A DNA stretch of 34,762 nt from Oscillospiraceae bacterium. Lineage in GTDB: Bacteria; Bacillota; Clostridia; Oscillospirales; Oscillospiraceae. The stretch's first letter is position 1. The number at the start of each line of letters is the position of its first letter. Shown piece after piece: positions 1-11,217 of this stretch. Below the pieces are notes generated by a model. It had not been told where the DNA came from. It ran no database searches and was given only the letters and a program-made list of their open reading frames with translations. The DNA lies in the NCBI GenBank assembly GCA_017452605.1, contig JAFTMB010000068.1, forward strand, positions 1-34,762, read 5' to 3'. The translations under genes were made by a program, and so were the position numbers.

Positions 1-1755
1 CGCGTTCTGGACGACAACGGCAAGGTCAATGAACTGGGTGGCAAGTACTGCGGCATGGACCGCTATGTGGCCCGTAAGGCGATCATTGCCGATCTGGATG
101 AACTTGGCCTGTTGGAGAAGATCGAAGAGCATCAGCACAATGTGGGAACCTGCTACCGTTGCGGCAATGATGTGGAGCCCATCGTGTCCGCCCAGTGGTT
201 TGTGAAGATGGAGCCTCTTGCAAGAGAGGCCATCCGTTGTGTCAAGGACGGCGAGACGAAATTTGTTCCCGAGCGCTTTACCAAAAACTATATGAATTGG
301 ATGGAAAATCTCCATGACTGGTGCATTTCCCGTCAGTTGTGGTGGGGGCATCAGATCCCCGTCTGGTACTGTGCTGATTGCGGCCACATGACCTGCACCC
401 GTGAGGATGCCTGCGCCTGTGAAAAGTGCGGCAGCACCAATATCGAGCGGGATCCCGATGTGCTGGATACCTGGTTCAGTTCTGCCCTGTGGCCCTTCTC
501 TACGTTGGGCTGGCCTGAGAAGACGGAAGATCTGGATTATTTTTACCCCACTGATGTGTTGGTCACCGGTTATGACATCATCACCTTCTGGGTGTCCCGT
601 ATGATCGTTTCCGGTATGGAGCACATGAATAAAGCACCTTTCCACACGGTTCTGATACACGGCCTGGTTCGCGATAACCAGGGGCGCAAGATGTCCAAGA
701 GCCTGGGCAACGGAATTGATCCTTTGGAGATGATCGAAAAGTACGGCTGCGACGCGCTGCGTATGAACATGGTTACCGGCAACTCTCCCGGAAACGATAT
801 GCGTTTCTATGTGGAGCGGTGCGAGGCAATGCGTAACTTCGCCAACAAGCTGTGGAACGCATCCCGGTACGTCATGATGAACCTTGCTGACGATGCCGTC
901 AATCAGCTGCCGGATGAGAAGAATCTGGAAATTGCCGACAAGTGGGTGCTTTCCAAGCTGAATACTTTGATTGCCGAAGTGACGGAGAATCTTGAAAAGT
1001 ATGAGCTGGGTATCGCCGTGCAGAAGATGTACGACTTTATCTGGGATACCTATTGCGACTGGTATATCGAGCTGACCAAGGCAAGACTGTACAGCGAAGA
1101 TGCTCTTCGCAAGCAGACCGCTATCCAGACCCTTACCTATGTTCTGGATCAGACGCTGCGGCTGCTGCATCCTTTCATGCCTTTCATTACCGAAGAGATT
1201 TGGCAGAGCCTGCCCCACGAGGAAGAGGCGCTGATCGTCGCCAAGTGGCCGGAATACAGTGAAAAGCTGGCGTTTAAGGCAGAGGAAACCTTGATGGAAT
1301 CCGTTATGAACGCCATCCGCGCCATCCGTAACCGCCGGGCCGAAATGAATGTTCCCCCCAGCAAAAAGGCTGAGCTGTTTGTGCTTACCTCCAAGCCTCA
1401 GGTGTTTACCGAGGGTGAGGGCTTCATTCAACGCCTTGCCTACGCCGATAAGGTGACACTCATTGACGCTGAGCCGGAGAATCTGGATGGCATGGTTACC
1501 TGCGCCACTGCAGACGCCAAGCTGTATATCCCCATGGGACAGCTTGTGGATGTGGCAAAGGAGCTGGAACGCATCGCCAAGGAACTGGAAACAAACAGAA
1601 AGTTCCTGGCAAGTTTGGAGGCCAAGCTTTCCAACGAGAAGTTCGTTTCCCGGGCCCCGGAAGCTGTTGTAGCTGCCGAGCGGGAAAAAGCGCAGCGCAC
1701 CAAGGATTTGATTGCACAGCTGGAGCAAAGCGAAGCGGCAATGAATAAGCTGTAA
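1..1755 (+). CDS. valS: Valyl-tRNA synthetase, 3' part (5' end outside window)
   Basis: Charges tRNA(Val) with valine in the cytoplasm. The frame is open from base 1, so only the last 584 residues are present and the HIGH signature lies upstream of the window. Visible parts are two Cys pairs (CYRCG, and CADCG with CEKCG) in the insertion region, the WGHQIPVWY stretch, the KMSKS ATP-binding loop at bases 688-702, the anticodon-binding helical domain, and a C-terminal Glu/Lys-rich coiled coil of about 65 residues, which is the tRNA-binding arm typical of ValRS and separates it from IleRS and LeuRS. It ends just before a strong terminator, so it is the last gene of its transcript. Confidence 0.97.
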   Translation, partial: RVLDDNGKVNELGGKYCGMDRYVARKAIIADLDELGLLEKIEEHQHNVGTCYRCGNDVEPIVSAQWFVKMEPLAREAIRCVKDGETKFVPERFTKNYMNWMENLHDWCISRQLWWGHQIPVWYCADCGHMTCTREDACACEKCGSTNIERDPDVLDTWFSSALWPFSTLGWPEKTEDLDYFYPTDVLVTGYDIITFWVSRMIVSGMEHMNKAPFHTVLIHGLVRDNQGRKMSKSLGNGIDPLEMIEKYGCDALRMNMVTGNSPGNDMRFYVERCEAMRNFANKLWNASRYVMMNLADDAVNQLPDEKNLEIADKWVLSKLNTLIAEVTENLEKYELGIAVQKMYDFIWDTYCDWYIELTKARLYSEDALRKQTAIQTLTYVLDQTLRLLHPFMPFITEEIWQSLPHEEEALIVAKWPEYSEKLAFKAEETLMESVMNAIRAIRNRRAEMNVPPSKKAELFVLTSKPQVFTEGEGFIQRLAYADKVTLIDAEPENLDGMVTCATADAKLYIPMGQLVDVAKELERIAKELETNRKFLASLEAKLSNEKFVSRAPEAVVAAEREKAQRTKDLIAQLEQSEAAMNKL

Positions 1756-1768
1756 TCTTAAGCTTTAT

Positions 1769-1807
1769 ATTCCCACCGATTGTTTAGGATCGGTGGGAAT
1801 TTTTTTA
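1769..1807 (+). terminator. Rho-independent terminator of valS
   Basis: A perfect 12-bp stem (1769-1780 with 1789-1800) and an 8-base loop are followed directly by a T-run. It separates valS from the spoIIA operon. Confidence 0.93.
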
Positions 1808-1879
1808 TCTTTCCGAATGCGACGAAATTTCCGCATTGAACCGGATATACTTGGTTTGAACTTAAAAGGAGGAGATACT

Positions 1880-2197
1880 ATGCAGTTTACCAGTTTTCTG
1901 GAAAACGGACATTTAACCGTGGCGCTCACTGGAGAAATTGACCACCACCGGGCAAAAGATTTCATTCAAGGGATATTGGGAAAAATTGAAGCCTACACGC
2001 CGGAAATCTGCGTGCTGGATTTTTCCGAAGTGACCTTTGTGGATTCTTCCGGCATCGCTGTGGTGATCAACGCCCTGCGCTCCATGGCGCAAATCGAGGG
2101 GAAATTGATCCTTTCCGGGTTGTGCCCCCAGCCTATGCGGGTATTTAAGGCATCCGGAATTGATAAATTGGTGGAAATTAAGGAGGCAGCATCATGA
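1880..2197 (+). CDS. spoIIAA: Anti-sigma F factor antagonist SpoIIAA
   Basis: A 105-aa STAS-domain protein. In the known pathway, unphosphorylated SpoIIAA binds SpoIIAB in the forespore and releases sigma F. The GEIDHH motif (residues 18-23) and VDSSG (54-58) match the B. subtilis protein; Ser56 aligns with the phosphorylated Ser58 there. The ATG at 1880 is chosen because a strong AAAGGAGGA site lies 7 bases upstream; an earlier in-frame start would run into the terminator. It overlaps spoIIAB by four bases (ATGA), as expected for coupled translation. I looked for a sigma-H-type promoter between 1808 and 1865 and could not assign one with correct spacing. Confidence 0.95.
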   Translation: MQFTSFLENGHLTVALTGEIDHHRAKDFIQGILGKIEAYTPEICVLDFSEVTFVDSSGIAVVINALRSMAQIEGKLILSGLCPQPMRVFKASGIDKLVEIKEAAS

Positions 2198-2625
2198 AAT
2201 TCGATAACTTTATGATTTTGGAGTTCCCAAGCAAATCCAGCAACGAAGCATTTGCCCGCAGCGCGGTTGCCTGCTTTGCGGCCCAGCTTGACCCAACATT
2301 GGAGGAATTGGGAGATATTCGTACTGCGGTATCCGAAGCGGTTACCAACTGCATTGTTCACGCATATCCCAATGAGTTGGGTATTATTACCCTGCGATGC
2401 AGAATTCTGAAAGACCATGTTTTGGATATTGTGGTAAAGGACAGAGGCGCAGGCATTTCCGATACGGAGCAGGCACGCAGACCCATGTTTACCACCGGTG
2501 GCGCAGAGCGCAGCGGCATGGGCTTTACCATTATGGAAAGCTTTATGACTACTTTTGAGCTGACTTCAGAACCAGGCAAGGGTACTACGGTACATATGCG
2601 CCGCAAGCTCCAGCGGCGTAAGTGA
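2194..2625 (+). CDS. spoIIAB: Anti-sigma F factor / serine kinase SpoIIAB
   Basis: A 143-aa GHKL-fold kinase that holds sigma F inactive and phosphorylates SpoIIAA. The N-box (EAVTNCIVHAY, about residues 49-59), the G1 box (DRGAGI) and the glycine-rich ATP lid (ERSGMGF) are all present in the usual order, and the length is normal for the family. An AAGGAGG site lies within the end of spoIIAA. The stop overlaps the GTG start of sigF (GTGA), so the three cistrons form a tightly coupled operon. Confidence 0.96.
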   Translation: MKFDNFMILEFPSKSSNEAFARSAVACFAAQLDPTLEELGDIRTAVSEAVTNCIVHAYPNELGIITLRCRILKDHVLDIVVKDRGAGISDTEQARRPMFTTGGAERSGMGFTIMESFMTTFELTSEPGKGTTVHMRRKLQRRK

Positions 2626-3326
2626 CGGATATGGAGGAGCTGATTCGTCGCTCTCAATCTGGTGACAAGGAAGCCACTGAGCGGCTGGTTTCGGAAAATG
2701 TAGGGCTCATTTGGTCGATTTCCAAACGGTTTATCGGCAGGGGAGCTGACCCGGATGATTTGTATCAGCTGGGGTGTTTGGGCTTTCTCAAGGCTGTGGA
2801 GGGGTTTGACCTGGAATACGGAACCCAGTTTTCCACCTATGCTGTTCCCAAAATCGCAGGAGAAATCAGGCGTTTTCTTCGGGATGACGGCGCGGTAAAG
2901 GTGTCAAGATCTGTTAAAGAACGAGCCGCTACCATTAAGTCAACCAGAAATCAACTGACGTCCTCCTTAGGCAGAGAGCCTACCATCGGAGAAATCTCCG
3001 AGAAAACCGGGTTTACCCCTGAAGAAATTGCCATAGCCGAAACCGCCACCGCCGCAACAGAGTCCATCCAAAGAGAAACCGGAGAAGACGGATTTTCTCT
3101 GGAAAACATTCTGACGGACACAGCATCGGAAGAAAAGCTGGTGGAGCAAATCGCCTTGCGGCAAGCTGTTTCCAACCTTCCTGAACGGGAGGCGGTGGTG
3201 ATTAAAATGCGGTATTATCACGCCATGACCCAGGATAGAATTGCTAAGGTTTTGGGTGTCAGTCAGGTGCAGGTTTCCCGCATAGAAAAAAAGGCCATCG
3301 GTCAGCTGAGGGAGCTTTTGAAATAG
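2622..3326 (+). CDS. sigF: RNA polymerase sigma-F factor (forespore-specific)
   Basis: A 234-aa sigma-70 family member. Region 2 is visible around residues 40-90 (DLYQLGCLGFLKAVEGFD, then FSTYAVPKIAGEIRRFLRDD). Region 4 is at the C-terminus, with an HTH (QDRIAKVLGVSQVQVSRIEK). Position directly after spoIIAA and spoIIAB identifies it as sigma F rather than sigma G or B. A GTG start at 2622 overlaps the spoIIAB stop; an ATG three codons later is an alternative, and neither has a strong independent Shine-Dalgarno, which suggests translational coupling. No clear terminator follows. Confidence 0.94.
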   Translation: MTDMEELIRRSQSGDKEATERLVSENVGLIWSISKRFIGRGADPDDLYQLGCLGFLKAVEGFDLEYGTQFSTYAVPKIAGEIRRFLRDDGAVKVSRSVKERAATIKSTRNQLTSSLGREPTIGEISEKTGFTPEEIAIAETATAATESIQRETGEDGFSLENILTDTASEEKLVEQIALRQAVSNLPEREAVVIKMRYYHAMTQDRIAKVLGVSQVQVSRIEKKAIGQLRELLK

Positions 3327-3336
3327 AAAATAATGC

Positions 3337-3365
3337 TTTACCTTTTTCCTGATATGGAGTAAAAT
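3337..3365 (+). promoter_or_regulatory. Sigma-A-type promoter for the helicase gene
   Basis: TTTACC (3337-3342), a 17-base spacer and TAAAAT (3360-3365) sit about 30 bases before the helicase start codon. The -10 matches the consensus at 5 of 6 positions and the -35 at 4 of 6. The start of transcription is inferred. Confidence 0.55.
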
Positions 3366-3394
3366 AGATCTATCATATACAGATAGGTGTTACT

Positions 3395-5797
3395 ATGACG
3401 GAAAACATGGAATCTCGGTATTTAAAAGCCAGAAAGGCATATATTGAATCCCAGTTTCAAAGCTTAAATCCTATGCAGCAGCAGGCGGTTATGGCTACGG
3501 AAGGCCCGCTTCTTCTGCTTGCAGGCGCAGGCAGCGGCAAAACCACTGTGCTGATTCACAGAATTGCGAATTTGATGCGCTTTGGCCGGGCCAGCGACAG
3601 CAATGAAATTCCGGATTTCATTACGGAAGAGGATGTGGCATATCTTGAAAACCTGCCTAAAGATCTTTCTCCTTATGAAACCCACCGCACGGACTTTCTG
3701 TGTGCCGTAGAGCCTGCAAAACCCTGGAGCATTCTTGCTATTACCTTTACCAACAAAGCGGCAGGGGAGCTGAAGCAGCGACTTGAGAGCATGCTGGGTG
3801 AGTCCGCCCGAGATATTTGGGCCATGACCTTTCACGCGGCCTGCTGCCGGATTTTAAGAAAGCACATTGAACTTCTCGGGTACACCGGAAGCTTTACCAT
3901 TTACGATTCCGACGATTCGGAACGCGTAATGAAGGGTATCATCAAGGATATGGGCCTCGATGACAAGACCTTTCCCGCCCGGTATGTTCTCAGTGTCATC
4001 AGCAAGGAAAAGGACAAGCTTGTATCTCCTCAGGATTTGCTCGCGTATGCGGAAAATCACAGCGAATTGAAGCTGTTGCAGGTTGCCAAGGCTTACAAAA
4101 CCTATCAGGCCAAGCTGAAAGAGAACAACGCCCTGGATTTTGACGATATAATTCTGCTTACCGTGCGTCTTTTGCAGGAAAACGAGGATGTTCGAACCTA
4201 TTATCAGCGGAAGTTCCGCTATGTATTGGTTGACGAGTATCAGGACACCAACCACCTGCAGTATCTTCTTACATCCCTGCTTGCCGGCGGATATGACAAT
4301 ATCTGCGTAGTAGGTGATGACGACCAGAGCATTTACCGCTTCCGGGGCGCCACAATTGAAAATATTCTGGATTTTGAAAAGCAGTATAAGGGCTCCAGAG
4401 TAATTCGTCTGGAGCAGAACTACCGCTCCACCCAATCTATTTTGAACGCCGCCAATGCAATCATCGCTCATAACGTTGGCAGAAAAGGGAAGAAGCTGTG
4501 GACTTCCAACGGAACCGGCACGCCCATTACCCTTTATGAAGCAAGCGACGAAGGTGCAGAGGCAAACTACATCGCGTCCCAGATTTTTAAGAGCAAATCT
4601 TACCGGGACAACGCCATTCTTTACCGCACCAACGCCCAGTCCAACGCTCTTGAATACGCCTTTAAGCGAAACGGCATTCCTTACCGCATCATTGGCGGCA
4701 CCCGGTTTTTTGACCGGGCGGAAATCAAGGATATGCTGGCATATCTTTGCGTCATCCACAATCGTAATGATGATTTGCGTCTTCGCAGAATTGTGAACAA
4801 TCCCCCCAGAGGCTTAGGCCCAAAAGCTTTGGAAACGGCTACCCGCCTGGCAACTGCTTCCAATCTGCCTCTTTACAGCGTGTTAAGTGACCCTTACTCC
4901 TACGCATCCCTGGAAAAGCCTGCAGGGAAGATGAAGGCGTTTTGCGCCATCATAGAAGAGCTTGCCGCCCTATTGGAAGACGGCATGATGACGTTGCCTG
5001 AGTTTTACGATGAGGTTTTGTACCGCACCGGATACGAAACCATGCTCAAATCCAAGGACACCTTGGAAAACGAATCCCGGCTTGAAAACGTGCGGGAATT
5101 AAAATCCAGTATTCAGGCCTATGTGCAAAACGCGGAAATTCCCACTTTGGGCGGATTTTTGGAAGAAATCGCCCTGTACACGGATATTGAAGAGTACGAT
5201 GAAAACGACGATGCCGTAGTCATGATGACCATGCACGCATCCAAGGGTCTGGAATTTCCCAATGTATATTTGGTTGGCTTTGAAGACGGACTGTTTCCCG
5301 GAATGCGCTCCATCGGCGATCGTGAGGAAATGGAAGAAGAGCGCCGGCTCTGCTACGTTGCCATTACCCGGGCGAAAAAGACCCTTACTATTTCCTACGC
5401 AAAGCAGAGAATGCTTTACGGTAAAACAAACGCTAACTTGCCCTCCCGGTTTATTCGGGAGCTTCCCGAGGATGAGATTGTGCGAAAAGGTGGGGTATAC
5501 ACTCCCAGTCAAAGCCGAACATCCGGCTTTTCCGATTTTAGCCAGTTTGCAGCCTGGAATACGCCTGCTTCCTATTCGACCCCGAAAACCGCGCCCAGGT
5601 ATCAGCAAGCAGAAAAAGCCAGCTATCTGGAGCTTAACAAGGGAGATATGGTTCAGCACACAGCATTTGGCAGAGGCATGGTCATTTCCGCTATCAAAAT
5701 GGGCAACGATGCCCTGCTGGAAATCGCCTTTGACCAAATCGGCACCAAGCGGCTGATGGCAAAAACTGCGTCCATCCACATGAAAAAGCTGTCATAA
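3395..5797 (+). CDS. pcrA: UvrD/PcrA-type ATP-dependent DNA helicase
   Basis: An 800-aa superfamily 1A helicase that unwinds DNA 3' to 5' in repair and plasmid/phage replication (family knowledge). All motifs are visible: Walker A AGAGSGKT (residues 43-50), Ia ITFTNKAAGEL, II LVDEYQDTN, III VVGDDDQSIYRFRGA, IV LEQNYRST, V TMHASKGLEF, VI RRLCYVAITRAKKTL. The last 50 residues form the Tudor-like fold found in PcrA (GDMVQHTAFGRGMV). The ATG at 3395 has only a weak ribosome site (TAGGTG). PcrA is the host helicase that many rolling-circle replicons of Firmicutes use, which matters for the phage at the right end of this window; that link is inference. Confidence 0.94.
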   Translation: MTENMESRYLKARKAYIESQFQSLNPMQQQAVMATEGPLLLLAGAGSGKTTVLIHRIANLMRFGRASDSNEIPDFITEEDVAYLENLPKDLSPYETHRTDFLCAVEPAKPWSILAITFTNKAAGELKQRLESMLGESARDIWAMTFHAACCRILRKHIELLGYTGSFTIYDSDDSERVMKGIIKDMGLDDKTFPARYVLSVISKEKDKLVSPQDLLAYAENHSELKLLQVAKAYKTYQAKLKENNALDFDDIILLTVRLLQENEDVRTYYQRKFRYVLVDEYQDTNHLQYLLTSLLAGGYDNICVVGDDDQSIYRFRGATIENILDFEKQYKGSRVIRLEQNYRSTQSILNAANAIIAHNVGRKGKKLWTSNGTGTPITLYEASDEGAEANYIASQIFKSKSYRDNAILYRTNAQSNALEYAFKRNGIPYRIIGGTRFFDRAEIKDMLAYLCVIHNRNDDLRLRRIVNNPPRGLGPKALETATRLATASNLPLYSVLSDPYSYASLEKPAGKMKAFCAIIEELAALLEDGMMTLPEFYDEVLYRTGYETMLKSKDTLENESRLENVRELKSSIQAYVQNAEIPTLGGFLEEIALYTDIEEYDENDDAVVMMTMHASKGLEFPNVYLVGFEDGLFPGMRSIGDREEMEEERRLCYVAITRAKKTLTISYAKQRMLYGKTNANLPSRFIRELPEDEIVRKGGVYTPSQSRTSGFSDFSQFAAWNTPASYSTPKTAPRYQQAEKASYLELNKGDMVQHTAFGRGMVISAIKMGNDALLEIAFDQIGTKRLMAKTASIHMKKLS

Positions 5798-5820
5798 TCA
5801 AACCGCAAAGCGCATAGACT
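5794..5820 (+). promoter_or_regulatory. Putative sigma-E promoter of yunB
   Basis: ATAAT (5794-5798), exactly 14 bases, then CATAGACT (5813-5820), close to the sigma-E consensus (-10 CATACAnT). The same -10 octamer and spacing recur before yqfC. It overlaps the end of the helicase gene. The predicted start of RNA lies very near the ribosome site (GGGGTGG), which leaves a short leader and lowers confidence. Confidence 0.45.
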
Positions 5821-5835
5821 CTCTGGGGTGGTTAT

Positions 5836-8434
<2,599 letters not shown>

Positions 8435-8439
8435 AAGAA

Positions 8440-8470
8440 ACGCCGGAAAGTGGTTACCACTTTCCGGCGT
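8440..8470. terminator. Terminator between convergent ligA and the Cys-rich small gene
   Basis: A perfect 14-bp stem with a 3-base loop (8440-8453 with 8457-8470). On the minus strand it is followed by a T-rich run (TTTCTTTT), so it mainly terminates the minus-strand gene. The plus side lacks a T-run, although the stem may still slow ligA transcription. Confidence 0.8.
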
Positions 8471-8476
8471 GCTTAA

Positions 8477-8689
8477 TTATAAACTGAAATCTTCATCGCT
8501 GTATTTACTGAAATCCGGCGCCTTTGCTTTAAGGGGGATGCGCTTGGTTGGATCGTAGGAAAATTTTCTGCATTTGCCGTCCAGGTTTACAACGCCCTTT
8601 TTGATGCACAAGGCGCTTTCGTCATTCAGCTTGGTGCAGTAAGCGCAAAGAGAACAAACCTTTTCTATCTTTTTCCGAAACAGCTGCAT
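8477..8689 (-). CDS. Small Cys-rich protein, conserved hypothetical
   Basis: A 70-aa protein with CSLCAYC near the N-terminus and two further cysteines (ALCIKKG, GKCRKF), an arrangement that could bind a metal, followed by a basic then acidic tail. No signal peptide or membrane segment. The ATG has a strong GGAGG site 9 bases upstream. A perfect TATAAT lies at 8721-8726 on the minus strand, but the matching -35 is poor. The gene is convergent with ligA and shares its terminator. Function is not recognised. Confidence 0.75.
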   Translation of the reverse strand: MQLFRKKIEKVCSLCAYCTKLNDESALCIKKGVVNLDGKCRKFSYDPTKRIPLKAKAPDFSKYSDEDFSL

Positions 8690-8757
8690 ATTCCTACCTC
8701 CTGAGAGTATCTTCAGGTAGATTATATCCCAGTTTCTTATGAAAAGCTACTGTTATT

Positions 8758-9657
8758 TTAGATTTTCTGTAAAATTTGCCAGAAAACAGCAGACATAATC
8801 CCGCTGATACACGCCTGCAAAAGCTTTCCGGGTATGTATTTCCCCAGACCTACATCCTTTGTGACAGACCTTGTTTGCAACAGTACACAAATTCCGCCCA
8901 GGGAAAGGATAATGGAGCATATCACAAAGCGCAGACCCTCGTCTGCAATTCTCCCCAGCTGAAAACAGCCGTTAGCCAGTTCCAAAACGCCAATGAACAG
9001 CACCTGCACCCAGTCATCCAGCGCCCACAAAAACCACCGGCTGCAAAAAGCCACAAGCATCCGGCACAGAATGATCCAGCCGCACACTTCAGCCATGATA
9101 ACTACGGATCTTCTCAACGCCTGCTGCAGCGTCACCGGCTGGGCAGGAACAAGGCTTGTATTCGATTGATCCTTTCCCGGCAAAAGCATGCCAACCAATA
9201 CGGCTGAAAGGATTTGAATCAGCCACAATACCCATGCGTAACGGATTTTAGTAAACCGCATGGCTACCATGCCAAACAGAAACGCCGGACCTGCGTTGCT
9301 GCAAAAGCCCAGAAGCCGCCTTGCTGTATCGTGTTTTAGCTGTCCGGCACTATAAGCCTGATTGACACACTGGGCTCCCGTAGGATAACCGCCAAGAAAT
9401 CCGGTTAAAAATATGGTTTCCGCCCCGGCGCTGATTCCGCAGAGTTTTCCCAGGGGGCGCAAAACAGGCATACTGGCGCCCATAAATATGCTTGTCAGCA
9501 TGATAGACATCACAAAAAAGGGGAATAAGGAGGGAATAACCGAGCGAATACACAGCTCAATGCCCTCCGATGCGCCGTATAACGCGGTTTTACTGTCAAG
9601 AATCAGGACAATAAATGCACCTGCCGCCGCAGTGCCTGTCCATGTTTTGTGTTTCAA
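8758..9657 (-). CDS. ylbJ: YlbJ/SpoVV-like sporulation membrane protein
   Basis: A 299-aa polytopic protein (about seven or eight hydrophobic segments) with the nucleoside-recognition/gate type sequence FLGGYPTGAQCVNQAY and FCSNAGPAFLFGMV, typical of YlbJ. In B. subtilis, YlbJ (SpoVV) is made in the mother cell under sigma E and moves dipicolinic acid toward the forespore. This copy is about 100 residues shorter than the B. subtilis protein, so full equivalence is uncertain. The start is TTG at 9657, with AGGTGAT upstream. It is divergent from yqfC, another sigma-E gene. Confidence 0.8.
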   Translation of the reverse strand: MKHKTWTGTAAAGAFIVLILDSKTALYGASEGIELCIRSVIPSLFPFFVMSIMLTSIFMGASMPVLRPLGKLCGISAGAETIFLTGFLGGYPTGAQCVNQAYSAGQLKHDTARRLLGFCSNAGPAFLFGMVAMRFTKIRYAWVLWLIQILSAVLVGMLLPGKDQSNTSLVPAQPVTLQQALRRSVVIMAEVCGWIILCRMLVAFCSRWFLWALDDWVQVLFIGVLELANGCFQLGRIADEGLRFVICSIILSLGGICVLLQTRSVTKDVGLGKYIPGKLLQACISGIMSAVFWQILQKI

Positions 9658-9675
9658 GCGTTATCACCTCACAAG

Positions 9676-9704
9676 AATCTATGCGCCGTTCTGGTAAAAT
9701 TGAC
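9676..9704 (-). promoter_or_regulatory. Putative sigma-E promoter of ylbJ
   Basis: On the minus strand CATAGATT (9676-9683) lies 18 bases before the TTG start. The -35 region near 9698-9704 is a poor match, and it overlaps the -35 of the divergent yqfC promoter. Supported mainly by the shared -10 octamer. Confidence 0.3.
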
Positions 9705-9722
9705 CCAGGACGGTCATAGACT
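9696..9722 (+). promoter_or_regulatory. Putative sigma-E promoter of yqfC-yqfD
   Basis: AAAAT (9696-9700), 14 bases, then CATAGACT (9715-9722). The -10 octamer and spacer length are identical to those before yunB. yqfC and yqfD are sigma-E genes in B. subtilis. Confidence 0.45.
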
Positions 9723-9744
9723 TTGTAAAAAGGGGGAGTGACAA

Positions 9745-10020
9745 TTGAATCGAAAGCGCAATTGGGCAGGCAGACTTGCGGACATGGCAGATTTAGGGGA
9801 GGAGTGTTCGTCCGTATTGCCTTTAATAGAGATTGCAGGCAATCAAAGGGTGCTTATTGAGCATCACAACGGCGTGGTGGAATACGGACGGGAGAGAATC
9901 GTTGTGCAGGTAAAAAAGGGAAGTGTAGCAGTTCTGGGTGACAATCTGGAGCTAAGTAAAATGACCAATCATCAGCTGATTATATCAGGTTTAATTTATG
10001 GCGTGGAACTGGAGCGGTAA
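9745..10020 (+). CDS. yqfC: Sporulation protein YqfC (YabP family)
   Basis: A 91-aa protein of the YabP/YqfC family: a short basic N-terminus, then a beta-rich core (PLIEIAGNQRVLIEHHNGVV) and a conserved ILGDNLEL-like segment (VLGDNLELSKM). Known in Bacillus as a mother-cell sporulation protein; molecular function unsettled. The start is TTG with AGGGGGAG 7 bases upstream. Three bases separate it from yqfD, so the two are cotranscribed. Confidence 0.88.
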   Translation: MNRKRNWAGRLADMADLGEECSSVLPLIEIAGNQRVLIEHHNGVVEYGRERIVVQVKKGSVAVLGDNLELSKMTNHQLIISGLIYGVELER

Positions 10021-10023
10021 AAA

Positions 10024-11217
10024 ATGGATATTTGGCAGTCGTTGGGTGGAATGTTGGAAGTAAGGCTTCTTTGCGGTGACCCGAACTACGCATTGAAGCA
10101 AATTATGAATCTTGGAATCTCCATATTTAACGCCAAACCGGCGGAAGACGGGGTAACCTTGCAGTTTTCCATTTCCAGAAGTAATCGTAAAATCCTTAAA
10201 TCCTTTGCTGAGAAAAAAGGATATACCCTGCAGTTTATCAGACATCGCGGCCAGTATTGGAATATAAAACGGCTCACAAAGCGTCCGGTTCTCATTTTCG
10301 GCGCATTATTCTTTCTTTTTCTGGGGTTGTATTTACCCAGCAGAGTGCTGTTTTTTCAGGTGGAGGGTAATCAAACCGTTCCGTCAAAGCTCATATTAAG
10401 CAAGTGTCAGCTCTCAGGCATTGGCTTTGGCTGTTCCCGGGAGGAAGTGCGCAGTGAAAAGGTGAAAAACGCTCTGTTGGAGGCAATTCCGGAGCTAAAA
10501 TGGGTGGGTGTGAATACCTCTGGCTGCACTGCCATTATTTCCGTTCAGGAAAGAACGGTTCAGGAGAAGGCCCAAAGTACCTCCGGGGTATCCAGCATTG
10601 TAGCATCCCGGGACGGTATCATATCCTCCTGCACCGCAACCAAAGGAAACTTGCTTTGCAAGCCCGGTCAGGCCGTCACAAAAGGTCAGGTTTTGATTTC
10701 CGGTTATTATAACAGCGGGCTGACCATTCAGGTTTCTCAGGCGGAAGGGGAGGTATACGCCTTTACGAACCGGGAATTTGAGGCGGTTTTGCCGAAAAAC
10801 GGACAAGCAAAAGGGGAAATTAAGGAGGTCATCAAGAAATATTCTCTGATAATTGAAAAAAATCGGATAAATTTCTACAAAGGTAGTGGAATTTCCCCCA
10901 CCGGTTGTGATAAAATGTACGAGGAGAATTTTATGGTTTTGCCGGGTGGGTTTGTACTGCCAGTTTCTTTTGTAACTGAAACCTGGTATGTGTACGAAAC
11001 CTGCGAAGAAGCCGCTGACACGCAGGATGCTGAAAATCAGCTTTCTGAGTTTGCCGGGCATTCCCTTTCTCAAACCTTAATTGCCGGGAAGGTTCTGAAA
11101 GCCCGGGAGGAATTCATCACAGAAGAAACCCACACATCCTTGCGGGGGACATACGCCTGCCTGGAAATGATTGGTCAAGTAAAACAAGAGGAGATTGTAT
11201 CACCTTATGGGAAATAG
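10024..11217 (+). CDS. yqfD: Sporulation protein YqfD
   Basis: A 397-aa protein of the YqfD (stage IV-type) family. About 90 cytoplasmic residues (RLLCGDPNYALKQIMNLGI) are followed by one membrane segment (PVLIFGALFFLFLGLYLP, near residue 90-107) and a large extracytoplasmic part with FQVEGNQTVP and repeated beta strands. Always found behind yqfC. Its last 11 bases overlap the start of phoH. Role in spore formation is known by association; biochemical activity is unknown. Confidence 0.9.
   Translation: MDIWQSLGGMLEVRLLCGDPNYALKQIMNLGISIFNAKPAEDGVTLQFSISRSNRKILKSFAEKKGYTLQFIRHRGQYWNIKRLTKRPVLIFGALFFLFLGLYLPSRVLFFQVEGNQTVPSKLILSKCQLSGIGFGCSREEVRSEKVKNALLEAIPELKWVGVNTSGCTAIISVQERTVQEKAQSTSGVSSIVASRDGIISSCTATKGNLLCKPGQAVTKGQVLISGYYNSGLTIQVSQAEGEVYAFTNREFEAVLPKNGQAKGEIKEVIKKYSLIIEKNRINFYKGSGISPTGCDKMYEENFMVLPGGFVLPVSFVTETWYVYETCEEAADTQDAENQLSEFAGHSLSQTLIAGKVLKAREEFITEETHTSLRGTYACLEMIGQVKQEEIVSPYGK

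Noticed and set aside
1808..1870. Sigma-H promoter of spoIIA
   Set aside because: An AGGAT and a GAAT are present but 24 bases apart, far from the usual spacing.
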